Shown: one piece after another, positions 20,024-31,149 of the stretch
How the letters are laid out: each line of letters starts with the position of its first letter
How positions within the stretch are numbered: position 1 is the first letter of the stretch
Assembly: GCA_014058105.1 (NCBI GenBank)
Contig: JACGCM010002205.1
Location: 4,526,001 to 4,590,000, forward strand
Origin: Kingdonia uniflora
Lineage: Eukaryota > Streptophyta > Magnoliopsida > Ranunculales > Circaeasteraceae
Direction: 5' to 3'
DNA: 64,000 nucleotides
Translations under genes and position numbers: made by a program
Notes under the pieces: generated by a model
Told to the model about the DNA's origin: nothing
Seen by the model: only the letters and a program-made list of their open reading frames with translations
The model's database searches: none

Positions 20024-20575
20024 TAGGTACTTGGTAATCACCCTAATAAATGCTAGGTACATCCTCTCTTTGGGCATTTAAGAGGGGCTTTGAAATCTTT
20101 GAAGTTTAGCCATTTTGTGAAGTTGCATCCTTACTTCCCAGATTGTTTACAACAAAATACAAACCCGGTTCTAAGCTCGTTTTGAAGCTCGTGTGTCAGT
20201 GTGGGTGGACTTCTACACTCATATGTATTTTGGCCATCGTGGGATGGTGGGGGAAACTGTCAGAGCATACGTACGTCGATCCTTTGGCTCTTCCAGAAGG
20301 TGGGAAGAAAATGCATCAAAAATGCTAGTTCTAGTATCTTATTCTTTGTGACTAGGTAAAAACCTTGTCCGGCCGTATGGTTTTCCTTAGGGTCATGGCC
20401 CTAGAGGACGTAAGGGATTTCGGGGCTGAAGGTCTGGGTTATGGCAGTTGGGAGAGGTCATGTCATTGCTGTGTATGATGTTTTGTTGTATCGTTTTCAT
20501 TTCTTATTATGCTCTCCTATTGTACTTGTTATTTTGTAAATGAAAAAGAATCGTGTGACCATGTCATTAATACGA

Positions 20576-21240
20576 CCTTATGGAGATGGTTAAGGACGAA
20601 GTTCCCAACAACTTTATAATAGTCGTCGTTGGACAATGTAATCGTAGTCGTTAATACGACCTTATAGAGATAGTTAAGGGTGAAGTTCCCAATAACTTTT
20701 TTAGTAATCCTCGTTGGACGATGCAGTTGTTGTAGTTATTGTGACCTTATGGAGATAGTTAAGGGCGAAGTTCCCAACAAATTTTTAGTAGTCCTCATTG
20801 GACTAGGAACTCGTAGTCATTATTGCGACCTTGTGGAGACAGTTAAGGGCGAAGTTTCCAAAAACCTTTTTAGTAGTCCTTGGACTAGGTACTCATAGTC
20901 ATTATTACAACCTTATGGAGATAGGCAAGGGAAAAGTTCTAAACAACTTTTTTAGTAGTCCTCGTTGGACTATGTAGTAGCAGTCCTTAATGAGACCTTA
21001 TGAAGACTGTTAAAGGCAAAGTTCCCAATAACGTTTTTAGTAGTCCTTGTTGGACTTTGTAGTCGTAGTCGTTATTACGACCTTGTGGAAACAGTTAAGG
21101 GCGAAATTCCCAACAACTTTTTTAGTATTTCACATTGGATTATGTAGTTATAGTCGATAATGCGACCTTATGGAGACAATTAAAGGCGAAGTTCCCAATA
21201 ACTTTTTTAGTAGTCTTCATTGGACTATGTAGTCGTAGTG
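20576..21240. repeat. Tandem array 1 in Tat-1, eight units of about 84-85 bp
   Basis: The marker CCTTATGGAGA (or a close variant) starts at 20576, 20660, 20745, 20829, 20911, 20996, 21081 and 21166. Each unit also contains GGGCGAAGTTCCCAA and AGTAGTCCTCGTTGGACT. The short open frames in it are a by-product of the repeat. Confidence 0.92.
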
Positions 21241-21720
21241 AGGTCATTCTGCTTCAAGAACGCCCCCAGTATGAGGAGTACAGCTTTACTTTAGAAAATG
21301 ACTCACGTAGTAGCAAGGACGTCCTACTTCAAGAACGCCCCCAGTATGGGGAGTGAGTTTTTACTTTAAAAAACGACTCCCGTAGTGGTGAGGGCGTACT
21401 TCAAGAACATACCCAGTATGGGGAGTCTATTTTTACTTCAAAAAATGACTCACTTAATGGCGTGGGCGTCGTACTTCAAGAACGCCCCCAGTAGGAGGAG
21501 TACGCTTTTAATTCAAAAAACAACTCGCGTAGAGGGTGGCATTCTACTTCAAGAATGCCCCCAGTATGGGGACTACGTTTTTACTTCCAAAAATGACTCA
21601 CGTAGAGAGGTAGTCATTCTATTTCAAGAACGTCCACAGTATGGGGAGTGTATTTTTACTTCAAAAAATAACTCGCGTAGTGGCGTGGGCATCCTACTTT
21701 AAGAACGCCCCCAGTATGTA
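21240..21720. repeat. Tandem array 2 in Tat-1, seven units of about 75 bp
   Basis: The marker CGCCCCCAGTAT (or variant) starts at 21261, 21336, 21408, 21483, 21555, 21631 and 21706. Each unit splits into two related halves, TACTTCAAGAACGCCCCCAG and TTACTTCAAAAAATGACTCA, so the 75-bp unit looks like a dimer of a roughly 37-bp monomer. The Tat-2 array at 44350-44845 has the related monomer at about 38 bp. Confidence 0.9.
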
Positions 21721-21827
21721 AACCTGTTTGTAAGTTATGTGAGGCAAGAATTAAAAACATTTATCATAATAAGTTCTATACGTGCATTGGCGTACTACTG
21801 ATTCTATTTACGAAGGTTCATTGCGTT

Positions 21828-22990
21828 TTAAGGGGACTTGAGCTCTTCATCGTCACAATTCATTAGGTAATAGGCATTTCTATCGACCACTCGGGAGATA
21901 AGGTATGGGTTTTCCCAATTTGGTTGGAGTTTGCCTTTGTTATGATTATGAGTTATAGGGAAGATTTTCTTCATGACGTAGTCCCCCTCATGGAACTCTC
22001 TAGGGTGCACCCGTTTGTTATAGTCGTACTTTAGTGTCTCTTAATACCTTAGCATACACGATAAGGCTTCCTCTCTAGTTCTTTCGATCAGATTGAGGTT
22101 CTTTGCAAGGAGTCGATCGTTGATCTCGCTTCATACAATCATAGACCTCGTAGTATTGGTAATCACCTCAATAGGGAGCACTGCTTCGGAGCCGTAGGTG
22201 AGCATAAACGGGGCGAAGCCCGTATTTTTACGTGGCATTGTGCGGTCGGACCACAAAATGTGAAGTAACTCGTCGACCCATCGGCCTTTGGTTGCGTCCA
22301 ATCGTTTAATGATACCGTCGATTATTTGTTTTGTTTATGACCTCGGCCTATCCATTCCCCTAAGGATATTTGGGTCATAAGGGTAGGATTTTGATGTTGT
22401 AGGGTCGAATAAACTTGGCAACCTTACGGCCTACGAATTTTATCCCATTATCGTTCATCAAAACTGTGGGGATTGCAAATCGGGTGATGATGTGCTTCCA
22501 TAAGAATGTGATTACCTCTTCTTCATGAATACGAGTGAGGGGTATCGCTTTGAACCATTTGGTAAAGTAGTATGTCACAACCAGTAACCATTTGCGCCTC
22601 CCACTTGCCAAGGGGAGTGCCCCGACTATGTTCAATCCCCATTTCGTAAATGGCCAAGGGATAGAGACTGTATGGAGGTCGATGGCAGGGGCGTCGATAA
22701 GATGACCATGGAATTGACATTTTTTACACTTTTTCAGATATGCTATGAAGTCTTATCGCATTGTTGGCCAATACAACCCTTGTGTGCAAGCTCGGTCAAC
22801 CATGGACCTACCCGCAAACGTCTTCGTGGAATTCTGTAATTACCATTTTTACTCGTTCCCCTGTAATAGATGTGAGGTGTGGAGCGTACAGGCTCGTCCG
22901 GTAAAGTTTGTTGCTAATTACCGTATACTTTTTTGTTCAATTTCGGAGGCTCTCGGGGGCAGAACGATCTATTGGGAGGATACAGTGTTT
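21828..22990 (-). pseudogene. Tat-1 integrase
   Basis: From high to low coordinate: the end of the zinc-binding domain (KKCKKCQFHGHL near 22700), the core with LNIVGALP (catalytic Asp replaced by Asn), YFTKWFKAIPL, FAIPTVLMNDNGIKF holding the second Asp, then the C-terminal part (22010-21828) with KGKLQPNWENPYLISRVVD. The last block is the G-K-L-x-P-N-W-E-G-P-Y pattern of gypsy integrases. Several frame changes; inactive. Confidence 0.85.
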
Positions 22991-23099
22991 TCCGAGGAAG
23001 TCAAGCAATGGTCGTCACCAATCTGTGTCTGAGAGTGTTAATAGAATATCAGTTTATATGGCCTCTATCGTGTGCTCGATCACACTTGGTTTGTCAATG

Positions 23100-24140
23100 A
23101 TCTCGACCTAATTAACTCTGAGCCAGTCGCCGATGATTCTAGCTAAGTATGTGAGGGCGTCAAAGTGCATATTCCTACCCCGGTAAATGTGCTTGAGGTT
23201 TACCTTTTTTAACTTGTTGAGCCGTTGTTTCAAGATTTCCATATAGTCAGACATTTTTTGTCGGCCTGGAACAATCCCCTAATTCTGGTTAATAATTAAC
23301 TACATGTCGGTAAAAATTGAAATTTCTTCCACCCTCAGGGCCAACGCTGAATCCACTCTACACAATAGCGCCTCGTACTCTGCTTTATTATTACTGAGGG
23401 GGAAGTTGACTCATATGGCCTTCTCGATTTTGTAATCGGTCGAAGTGGCCAAGACGATCCCTAATCCTAAGCCACCTGCGTTAACGGACCCATTTGTGTA
23501 TAGCTGTCACCCCTTAGTGTAGGCGGGCTCTGTATCATCCGGATGAGTTTTGTGGTCATCGTCCTCCTCGTTTATTCAATTGTCATCATCAATGGTGAGG
23601 TCGGCGAGGAGGTTAGCGACGGCCTGTCCCTTGATAACGATCCTTGGCTTTAAGCGTATGTCAAATTCCCCTAAAGTGATTGCCCATTTCGCTATGCAGT
23701 GAGTTTTTCCTTCTTTTGTAAATATTTTTTGTAATGGTTGGGTGGTGATGACCTTGATTATGTGGGCTTAGAAGTATGGTCGTAATTTCTGTGAGGCGTA
23801 CTCCAAAGCGAGGGCTTGTTTCTCTATTGTGAAGTACGGTTGTTCCGCCCCCATGAGAGTTTTACCAACAAAGTATACCAGTTTCTCGGTTCTATTATCC
23901 ATTCAAATGAGAACTGCGCTGATAGATTCGTCTGTGTTTCACAAATACAAGCCCAGTAGCTCATGTTCTTTTGGTGCACTGAGGATTCGGGGGGTGGCCA
24001 AGTATCGCAACATGTCCTAAAAAGCTGCCTCACACTCATCGTTCCATTATAGCTTTTTGTTCTCCCGGATACATTGGAACAATGGACTGCATTTGTAGGA
24101 GGCTTTGTAAATAAAGCGTCCGAGTGCGGCAATTTTTCCC
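23100..24140 (-). pseudogene. Tat-1 RNase H and second (archaeal-type) RNase H
   Basis: The first RNase H (about 24140-23590) shows LGLYL and NTDESISAVL, then KLVYFVGKTLMGAE and YFTIEKQALAL. The second domain (about 23520-23100) reads YTNGSVNAGGLGLGIVLAT, NNKAEYEALL, IFTDM.LIINQ and IYRGRNMHFDALTYLA, with catalytic positions D/E recognisable. Two RNase H domains in series are a recognised trait of the Tat lineage. Stops and a frameshift are present. Confidence 0.8.
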
Positions 24141-24900
24141 ACGAGGGCTTGAACTTGCTTTAGCGTTCATGGTGAGGGCATACAGGCGAGGGTGCGGATC
24201 TGGTCAGGGCCGGCCTTTATTCCTTGTTGAGTGACTAGGTGCCCCAGGAACTTCCCCAAGGAGACACCGAAGCCGTACTTCTCAGGGTTCAGTCATATTT
24301 TATAGTGTCGCAGCTTTGTGAAGACGGTCTCGAGGTCAGTTAGATGGTGCATATGAAGCCTGTTTTTTACGAGCATGTCGCCAAAATAGACTTTCATTAT
24401 CTTCCCCAATTTTTCTTCAAACATAGTAGTGATTAGGCACTGGTAAGTAGATCCAGCGTTCTTCAGGCTAAAGGGCATGATGGTATAATAATATAAGTTT
24501 TGCTCGGTGGTAAAGGAGGTACACTATTGGTTCTCGGCTGCAAAAGGATTTGGTTGTACCCGGAGTAACCGTCCATAAATAACAACCGCTCGTGTACGGC
24601 CGTGGAGCCAACTAGTCTTGTGATGAGGGGTACAGGGAAGCTATCCTTCGGACAATGCCTATTGAGGTTGGTGAAGTCGATATAAGCCCGTGTTTTACCA
24701 TTCTCTTTAGGGACGGCTACCACATTCGCTACCCATCATTGACAGTCTATCGGTTTGATAAATCCTGCTTAGAATAACTTTTAGATCTCATCGCTTATGG
24801 CTCCCCCGTAACTTCGGGGCTGTTCGTCGCGGTTTCTGTTGACAGGGGTAGCTTTGTCGTTTACGTGAAAGTGGTGACATACCACATCAGGATCTATGCT
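24140..24900 (-). pseudogene. Tat-1 reverse transcriptase
   Basis: AVPKENGKTRAYIDFTNLNR, CPKDSFPVPLI and MDGYSGYNQI (normally MDAFSGYNQI) mark RT motifs 1-3 at 24723-24463. After a frame change come MPFSLKNAGSTYQ and KVYFGDMLVK. The last is the YVDD box, here YFGD, so the catalytic box is damaged. EKYGFGVSLGKFLGHLVT follows. Confidence 0.88.
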
Positions 24901-25189
24901 TGGCATTTTGCTGAACGACCAGGCAAAGACGTCCTTGCACTGCTGAAGGAGCGTGATAATGTCCTAACACTTTTTACCTGTTAACAGTGAATCAGTATAG
25001 GTGATTATCATAGATTCGTCGAGGTTAATCTTATCGACCGGCTATATGAAATGTGGAGTCTAGTCTTTGCTGAACATGCTTATAACTACATTGTTTTGAT
25101 CAGATGGTTGTTCATTAGTTTTTATGTACATATTGGGGCGGCGAGGAACGGGGGATGAGTCCACCACCATGGGCTCGTTCCCTATTCGT

Positions 25190-25690
25190 TGTTATTCCTC
25201 AATGGTGATACTTTTCCTCTTTCTCTTAGAGTTCTCCCGAGCCATCAATTTTATTAGAGAGTTGGCGCAACAAATACAGGCAACTATTAGGAAGCCTCGT
25301 ATTTGGTACGTGCCAAATTTTGTAGGGAAGCGTATTACCTGATGATAGGAAGATGGTACTACTCGCATAGCGTGGATCCCGTCATGTCCCAGGAAACTAC
25401 TATAATAGACTGAGAGACTATTGATGACGGAAAATGTAGTGGATACCACGACTGGTCCGGCCTGAACCTGAGTGACGAGTTCAACCATGGCTCATTCGGT
25501 GGACCCGTTGAATCTTGAAATCTCTATTTTGGACAGTGCCAGACAATCTTGCATGTTTATGTTCTTAAGGGCGTCATAATATAGGATGTTGGCACCATTG
25601 CCAGAGTTTACCAACATACGCTTAACGAGGACACCCCCAATCAAAATCTAAATGACTAAGGCGTCATTAAGTGGATGAGAGATTGAGCCT
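25190..25690 (-). pseudogene. Tat-1 aspartic protease
   Basis: VNSGNGANILYYDAL near 25600 is the active-site loop, normally D-T/S-G, with Asp changed to Asn. After a stop, the frame 25488-25192 gives YYSSFLGHDGIHAMRVVPSS and FPTKFGTYQIRG, the C-terminal protease pattern of Tat elements. Confidence 0.72.
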
Positions 25691-25749
25691 AAATCGTTGT
25701 CCATAAAATAGCTGGCATGTCCATGTTACGGCTCTAGGACTGCCTTAAT

Positions 25750-27690
25750 CGTGGGCCATCCGTTGGTACACGCTAAGGCGGTAACACTGTTGTATGGAGC
25801 TGAAAAATGCCTTATGTGATTGTGCTTTGTTGAGGTCTCCCTAGATCATTTTACATAATGCCATGTGCCCTTATGCCTGAATAGTCATTGCTGGCTGTTT
25901 AAGGTTTCTCAGAAAGAGTCTGTCTTCGGGTGGGATTGGCCATTTGAGGTATTGAGTGTAGTGCCCTTGGCGGAACCATGAATCAGTCATGTTAATTAGA
26001 TCATAATACTCCCCGGTCGCGTGGTCGTGGATATCGTGGTATGTACAGTATAGTCGTCCAGGATGGTCGGGCTTTGGATGTGATTTCCTGTAGTCTGGGT
26101 CATTCTTAATGATGGCGAGGAGGTATGCCCATGTGAGAGTGAGGTTGTTGGGATAGTAGCGTTCCCAGTATGGGGCCTTTGGTCTTTCGTCCCGTGGGGG
26201 ATCAATTTTATCCCGAGGGTCCCGTCCTAATCGTCTTTTGTTTTTGCCGTCATTAGGGCTACATTTGAAATCGCGAGCATCCCTTGGGTGTTTAGAAGTG
26301 TTCGGACGCACGACAGGCAAAGGGGCGGAAGTAGTACTAAGAAAGGTGGCTGTCTGGGAGGCGGATGCTCGATTGTCCGCTTTCATGTTCTAGTATTTTT
26401 GTACTTCCTCGTAGAGGTTCTCGAGTATTTCAAGTCGCTTCATGTACAAGGCCTTGTGATGTTTAGAACTGGATAGGCAGGCACTCGTAAAAGCTAGATG
26501 GTGGCCAAAGCGTCGATCCACTCGATGAGGGTTAGTTCGTTCTTAAGCCATGACAGGAAAGAGTCGATGGTTTCTTCGACCTGTTTCTTTAGAGAAAGTA
26601 GCTCTGCTAACTGCTTCATGGATTGCTGGTTGTGTAGGTACTTTTTGATGAAGGCCAAGGAGAGTTGCTTGAACATAGAGATGGAGTTGGGATCAAGGCA
26701 TTGGAACCAGGTGAGGGCCCCGTCGGAAGGGTCGAGGGGAATAGGCGACACATGTGCTCATCAGTTTGGCTATGTAAGTCAATACTGTACAGAAAATTTG
26801 AGATTTGCTGGCCTAGATCTTGGCTCTAGGTAAAAGCCTTTATCTTTGGTCTGGAGTAGCTCTTGCCCAGGACGTAATTCTGGATGGCCACAGTGAATGG
26901 TGTGTTATGGATCTGGCGGAGGGTCTCTTTAGTTAACCGTTTGGTGGGGTCGTTACTCTGTATGTTTTTTATTAGCACCTTTACGGAGGCGGCCGTTAGT
27001 GGTAATGGGTCGTTTATGCCGGCGTCCCATCTTGGGGTAATCCCACCTCTGGTGGATGACTCATCGTAGTAACTCTTGTGGTAATGGGTTGTCGGGGCTG
27101 TACGGTTGGTACTACTGGGGTGGTTTACATAGTCATCACTGTGCCAAACCCTAAAGTGCGCGATGGGCACTGGGGGACGCATACCTTGTACTGTGGGGAG
27201 TAACGACCCGGTGGTGAAGGGTCATTGCAGTTGAGCTGGTAAACAGACTGTGTTGTTATGGAGGTGGACCTGCCACGTGGTGTACAGGGGGCTATGGTGT
27301 TGGGGGGTATTGGGTGATCGGGGGTGCTGTTGTTCCTCAGGGAAGCGGGTACGGGTTATGAAATGGTATGGGCTAGTGTTCGTATATTGGCTCGTAAACT
27401 GGGAGTAGCCGTAGGTGGGTGTTGTTATTTAGTGTCGCGTCGTAGGGTATAGACTCAGTTACGGATATAGATGCCACTGGGCCACCAGGCAACGATTGAG
27501 GACCAACGACAAGAGTGTTGCGTAGTTCATCGCTGGTCAATTAGAGCTGGTAGATTTGGTCCTCCTTTGTTGATATTTGCTCTTGTAATAGTAATAGCGC
27601 AGCTCACATTTCTACCATAGCTTGCTTTTATGTCTGGTTTTGTGTAGAAACTACCATCTTCGCACGGTGTGGATAGAAGTTAAAGTTGCA
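25750..27690 (-). pseudogene. Tat-1 gag
   Basis: Blocks on the minus strand: 27182-26826 (NDPTKRLTKETLRQIHNTPF and an ALIQNYVLG-like helix), 26751-26494 (GALTWFQCLDPNSISMFKQL, then FIKKYLHNQQSMKQLAEL and SFLSWLKNELTLIEW; the W-F...L.P.SI..F..L...F capsid core of Tat gags) and 26386-25871 (basic stretch, then LYCTYHDIHDHATGEYYDL, a degenerate zinc-knuckle-like segment). Frames are broken between the blocks. Confidence 0.8.
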
Positions 27691-27691
27691 T

Positions 27692-27710
27692 GAACGCAGA
27701 CAGTGCCAAT
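27692..27710 (-). other. Tat-1 primer-binding site region
   Basis: Next to the 5' LTR the minus strand reads ATTGGCACTGTCTGCG. Tat-3 has TTTGGCACTGTCTGTGGG and Tat-2 has ATTGGCATTGCCTACG at the same place. The priming tRNA is not assigned here. Confidence 0.7.
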
Positions 27711-28165
27711 TGTAGTCCCATGATTTCTCTCAGGGAGAATAATAAGTGTGTATTAATTTTGGGCTTGATACGTCCCGCTGGAGGAGGGCACCACTAGACT
27801 TTCTCTAGGTTTCACCCCTTAAGCTCTCTGTGTTTCATTAAAGGAAGAGGAAGTACTCAAAAAGAAGGTCCTCTCCTAGGTTACATCTCATCTCTATTTA
27901 TAGGGAGGGCTTGACCTAAGAGTACTCCTGCTCACGTGCCATATGTAATTCCTAAGGTATCCCTTCAGGGTCGTAGGCTTTATAACTCCGCGTGGGCAGG
28001 GGTTAACACCCGTTGCCATCGGTTGTATTCATCGTGCCTTTGGGGTCGTTAGGAGAGCTCCCTCCTGGGATGTGCTCGTCGCTACTAGCTGGGGTGCTCC
28101 TACTTTTGGTGGAGAGGTTGCCCAACAACCTTCCTCCTCGTTGTTAGTGGGAGCATGATCCTACA
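27711..28165 (-). repeat. Tat-1 5' LTR
   Basis: 455 bp, ends as in the 3' LTR, followed on the plus strand by the TSD GACAT at 28166-28170. TATA box (reversed) at about 27892-27901. Confidence 0.92.
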
Positions 28166-28170
28166 GACAT

Positions 28171-28290
28171 CACATTCTATGCTATTAATACAAAGTCCCA
28201 TTTCTTGGGGATAATGGGGCGATGTTGGTTACACAACATACAAGCGATCCCCTCTACATATCATCAGGCACTTCACTTTAATTAGAATGA
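28171..28290 (+). pseudogene. Tat-3 protease, part after the Tat-1 insertion
   Basis: The frame reads TFYAINTKSHFLGIMGRCWL then IQAIPSTYHQALHF, the C-terminal protease segment F.V.....Y..ILGR.WLH......STYHQ. The part before the insertion ends ITAGLATLDI at 18488, so Tat-1 landed inside the protease. Confidence 0.75.
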
Positions 28291-28439
28291 TGGCATTTAT
28301 GAGATAAATAGAAGTTAGAAGCTCTCTCAAACCTGCAAAAACACAGTATCTTTATACTTGATACATCGTAAAGATTTGTCTTATAACAATTATAGAAAAC
28401 TGATCATGCTGAAGATTAGCCCTCCATAGTCGAGCCTAC

Positions 28440-29260
28440 AGAGTACATTGAGATAGATGAACATAGCAGGGGAACCTATATTGATACCTGGCTTGCCCAA
28501 CAAGAGAAAGAAGCTCTAATACAGTTCCTTCACTCGAACAACGATGTGTTCGCATGGACTTTCCGAGAAATGCCAGAAGTTGACCCAGCAAAAGCTTGTT
28601 ACAAATTAAGCATCAGAGATAAAGCTGAAGCAGTCAAATAGAAGCAGTGAAGGCTCTCCCCTCATCTACGAGATGAGGTCAATAAGGAAATCTATAAACT
28701 GATCAACATCGGTTCATTCGAGAAGTTAAATACCCAGACTGGATTTTAAACATAGTAGCAGTTCCAAAGAAGAATGGGAAAGTTAGAGTTTGTGTAGATT
28801 TCATGGATCTCAACAAATACACGCCAAAGGACAGTTTTCCTCTTCTCATTATCAACCAAATTCTAGATTCTATAGCAGGACACAAACTTTTGTCTATGAT
28901 AGACGCGGCCTCGGGATACAACCAAATACCTCTCCTCGAAGAAGACCAAGAGAAGACTACCTTCACCACCGAAAGTGGCATCTATTATTACAAATTCATG
29001 CCATTCGGCCTCAAAAATATTGGAGTGACCTACCAAAGGCTAGTACAAGCATGTTTAAGGAACACTTGGGGGAAATCCTCGAAGTATACGTTGATGATAA
29101 GCTCTGCAAAAGCCTAAAGAAGGAAGATCATATTACACATCTTGATACAGTTTTCAACATATTACGGTCATACTTAATGAAACTCAATCCAGATAAATAT
29201 CAATTTGGAGTACACTCTGGTCAATTTTTGGGAGTACGAAGCATTGACTCATGGCCAAGA
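28440..29260 (+). pseudogene. Tat-3 reverse transcriptase
   Basis: Upstream: NDVFAWTFREMPEVDP, the usual lead-in to gypsy RT. Then AVPKKNGKVRVCVDFMDLNK, YTPKDSFPLLIINQILDSIA, MIDAASGYNQIPL, YYKFMPFGLKNIGVTYQRL and, one frame over, LEVYVDDKLCKS with an intact YVDD box, ending NPDKYQFGVHSGQFLG. Two frameshifts and several stops remain. The sequence after YVDD jumps early to RNase H, so the thumb and first RNase H appear to be deleted. Confidence 0.88.
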
Positions 29261-29312
29261 TATGGTATTAGAAATTGGCATTCCTAAATTATAAGTATAT
29301 ATTGACTCATTA

Positions 29313-29672
29313 TTGAGCGTACAGCACTACTCCGACCAATACAAGAAATACGACAAGATGGTTGCCTATGAAATACTCGATGTTGATAGAATGAACAGAT
29401 TTGACAAAGCTACACTCAATTATCTACCTCGCGGAGAAAATCGTCACGTCGATGCTTTAGCTTACTTAGCTGAAGTATTGGGTACAGAGGCCAAATATTT
29501 GCAAATTAAAGTAATATTAACCCCCAGCATCGATTACACTTCGATTTGTGCAATCAATATTGGGGGAAATAAAGAGGATGAAGACGATTGGAGAAAGCCT
29601 TTCCTCACTTATCTCAGCCCAGAGAACAAATGTGATGAGCAACTTCCAGAAGATCCCAAAGAGCGCAAATAA
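29313..29672 (+). pseudogene. Tat-3 second RNase H C-terminus and linker to integrase
   Basis: ATLNYLPRGENRHVDALAYL is the C-terminal helix of the second RNase H (pattern IPR.EN..ADALA.LA). The acidic tail to 29672 (DDWRKPFLTYLSPE) is the usual spacer before Tat integrase. Confidence 0.75.
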
Positions 29673-29739
29673 TTGATTAAAAACTCTAAGTGATACACAA
29701 CGTAGAAAGGTACCCTATATTGAAGATCAGTGGTTGGCC

Positions 29740-30828
29740 CCTATCTAAAGTACCTCTCCAAACAAATAGTTGATAGAATGCTAAAGGATTTACATGAAGG
29801 GACTTGTGGCTCCCATACCACAGGACAATCTCTTGCAAACACAATAATTACACAAGGAGTTTTTAGCCAAGAATGAGATTACAGGCCGAGGAATATTCAC
29901 GTAAATACGATGCTTGTCAACTACAAGGTAACCAAATATGAGTTTCGGTACTCGAACTTCACACTAATAAAGTATTCTAGCCCTTCAAGCGATGGGAACT
30001 TGATCTCATGGGAGAATTCCCAAACATACCGGGTAACCGCAAATTCTTACTCGTAGCCACAGATTATTTCACAAAATGGGTTGAACTCTTTGAATAACTC
30101 GAGAAGAAGAAGTCATCTCATTTATCTGGGAACATATCATCACAAGATTTGGCTGCCCCCACCTAATTCGGATCAATAATAAGCCAGAGTTTATTGGAGA
30201 AAAAGTGGTGATATTCCTCAACAAATTTAACACCATTCATTCACCTTCAAGCCCATATTACCCACAAGGCAATAGTCGGGCCAAAACAACAAATAAAACC
30301 ATAGTAGATGGACTTAAGAAGAGGCTCCAATCAGAAAAGATGGGTAATTGGATAAGGTAACTACCACATGCCTTGTGAGCCTATCGCACAACACCAAGAT
30401 AATCAACAGGTTGTTCCTCATTCTTACTTGCTTATGTGACAAAAGCAGTCATCCCTACAGAATATCACCATCCTGTCAAAAATCATGAACTTACTGATGA
30501 AAAAAATAAGTTTGAATTGGCATGCAATATGAATTGGATCAATGAAACACGAGCTCGAGTTGTTACCAACTTGGGTCGATATCATCATATGCTAGCAAAT
30601 TCGTACAGCAAAAGGTTTAAAGTCGGGGTCAAAATCAACAACTGGGTACTCCGGGAAATTACCAAAAACAGAAAAGAACTACATGCTGGAAAGCTCACAA
30701 AAAATTGAGAAGGTCCATTTCCAGTAGTGGGACTAATAGGTCTTGGGTCATATTACCTCATAACAAAAGATGACGTCCGGATACCAAGCCCTTGGAATAC
30801 TAGGAGATTGAAGAAATACTATCGTTAA
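29740..30828 (+). pseudogene. Tat-3 integrase
   Basis: MLKDLHEGTCGSHTTGQSL is the zinc-binding H...H segment. KRWELDLMGEFPNIPGNRKF holds the first catalytic Asp and is followed by ATDYFTKWVELFE; HIITRFGCPHLI and FLNKFNTIHSPSSPYYPQGN follow. The C-terminal segment has GKLTKN.EGPFPVVGLIGLG and PSPWNTRRLKKYY. Stops and frame changes are frequent. It would insert the cDNA in a working element. Confidence 0.85.
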
Positions 30829-31149
30829 TCCCTAATTCTCCGAGCACAGGATACATTAATCATTGTTCTTAACATTCCACAAGTGAAATATAATCTCCAA
30901 ACAGTTTGTACATTCTTTTCTAGTAAATGAAAACTTTAAGTTTTTTCCCACAATACCGTCTACTATCATACATATATATCTTTATCTACTAAATCTCACA
31001 GATAGGGAAAATTTAATACTTACTTTAATCTATCTAACATCTACAATACATAAACCAAAACAGTTTATGATTATTCTTACACAAGTCCTTTTGGAAAAGA
31101 AGATGAATTTCCCATAACTTCTAATTAATTCTAGTCCTCTGACAGTGAC

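Larger units (their letters stand above)
18491..28165 (-). mobile_element. Tat-1: complete 9.7-kb Ty3/gypsy Tat-lineage element
   Basis: Minus-strand element with both LTRs (ends TGTAGGAAC or TGTAGGATC and GGGACTACA), primer-site region, long G-run polypurine tract and perfect TSD. Minus-strand order is gag, protease, RT, RNase H, a second RNase H, integrase, two tandem arrays, then a plus-strand (antisense) gene remnant, then the 3' LTR. The second RNase H and the antisense ORF are known features of the Tat lineage. Coding frames are broken throughout. Confidence 0.93.

Noticed and set aside
20680..21702. Open frames 20680-20898, 21135-21356 and 21385-21702 with repeated protein motifs
   Set aside because: They are by-products of tandem arrays 1 and 2, without codon bias or a domain.
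20576..21720. Regular repeats that could be mistaken for a CRISPR array
   Set aside because: Period is 75-85 bp with no constant-repeat and unique-spacer structure, the region is inside a plant retrotransposon, and no cas genes exist.
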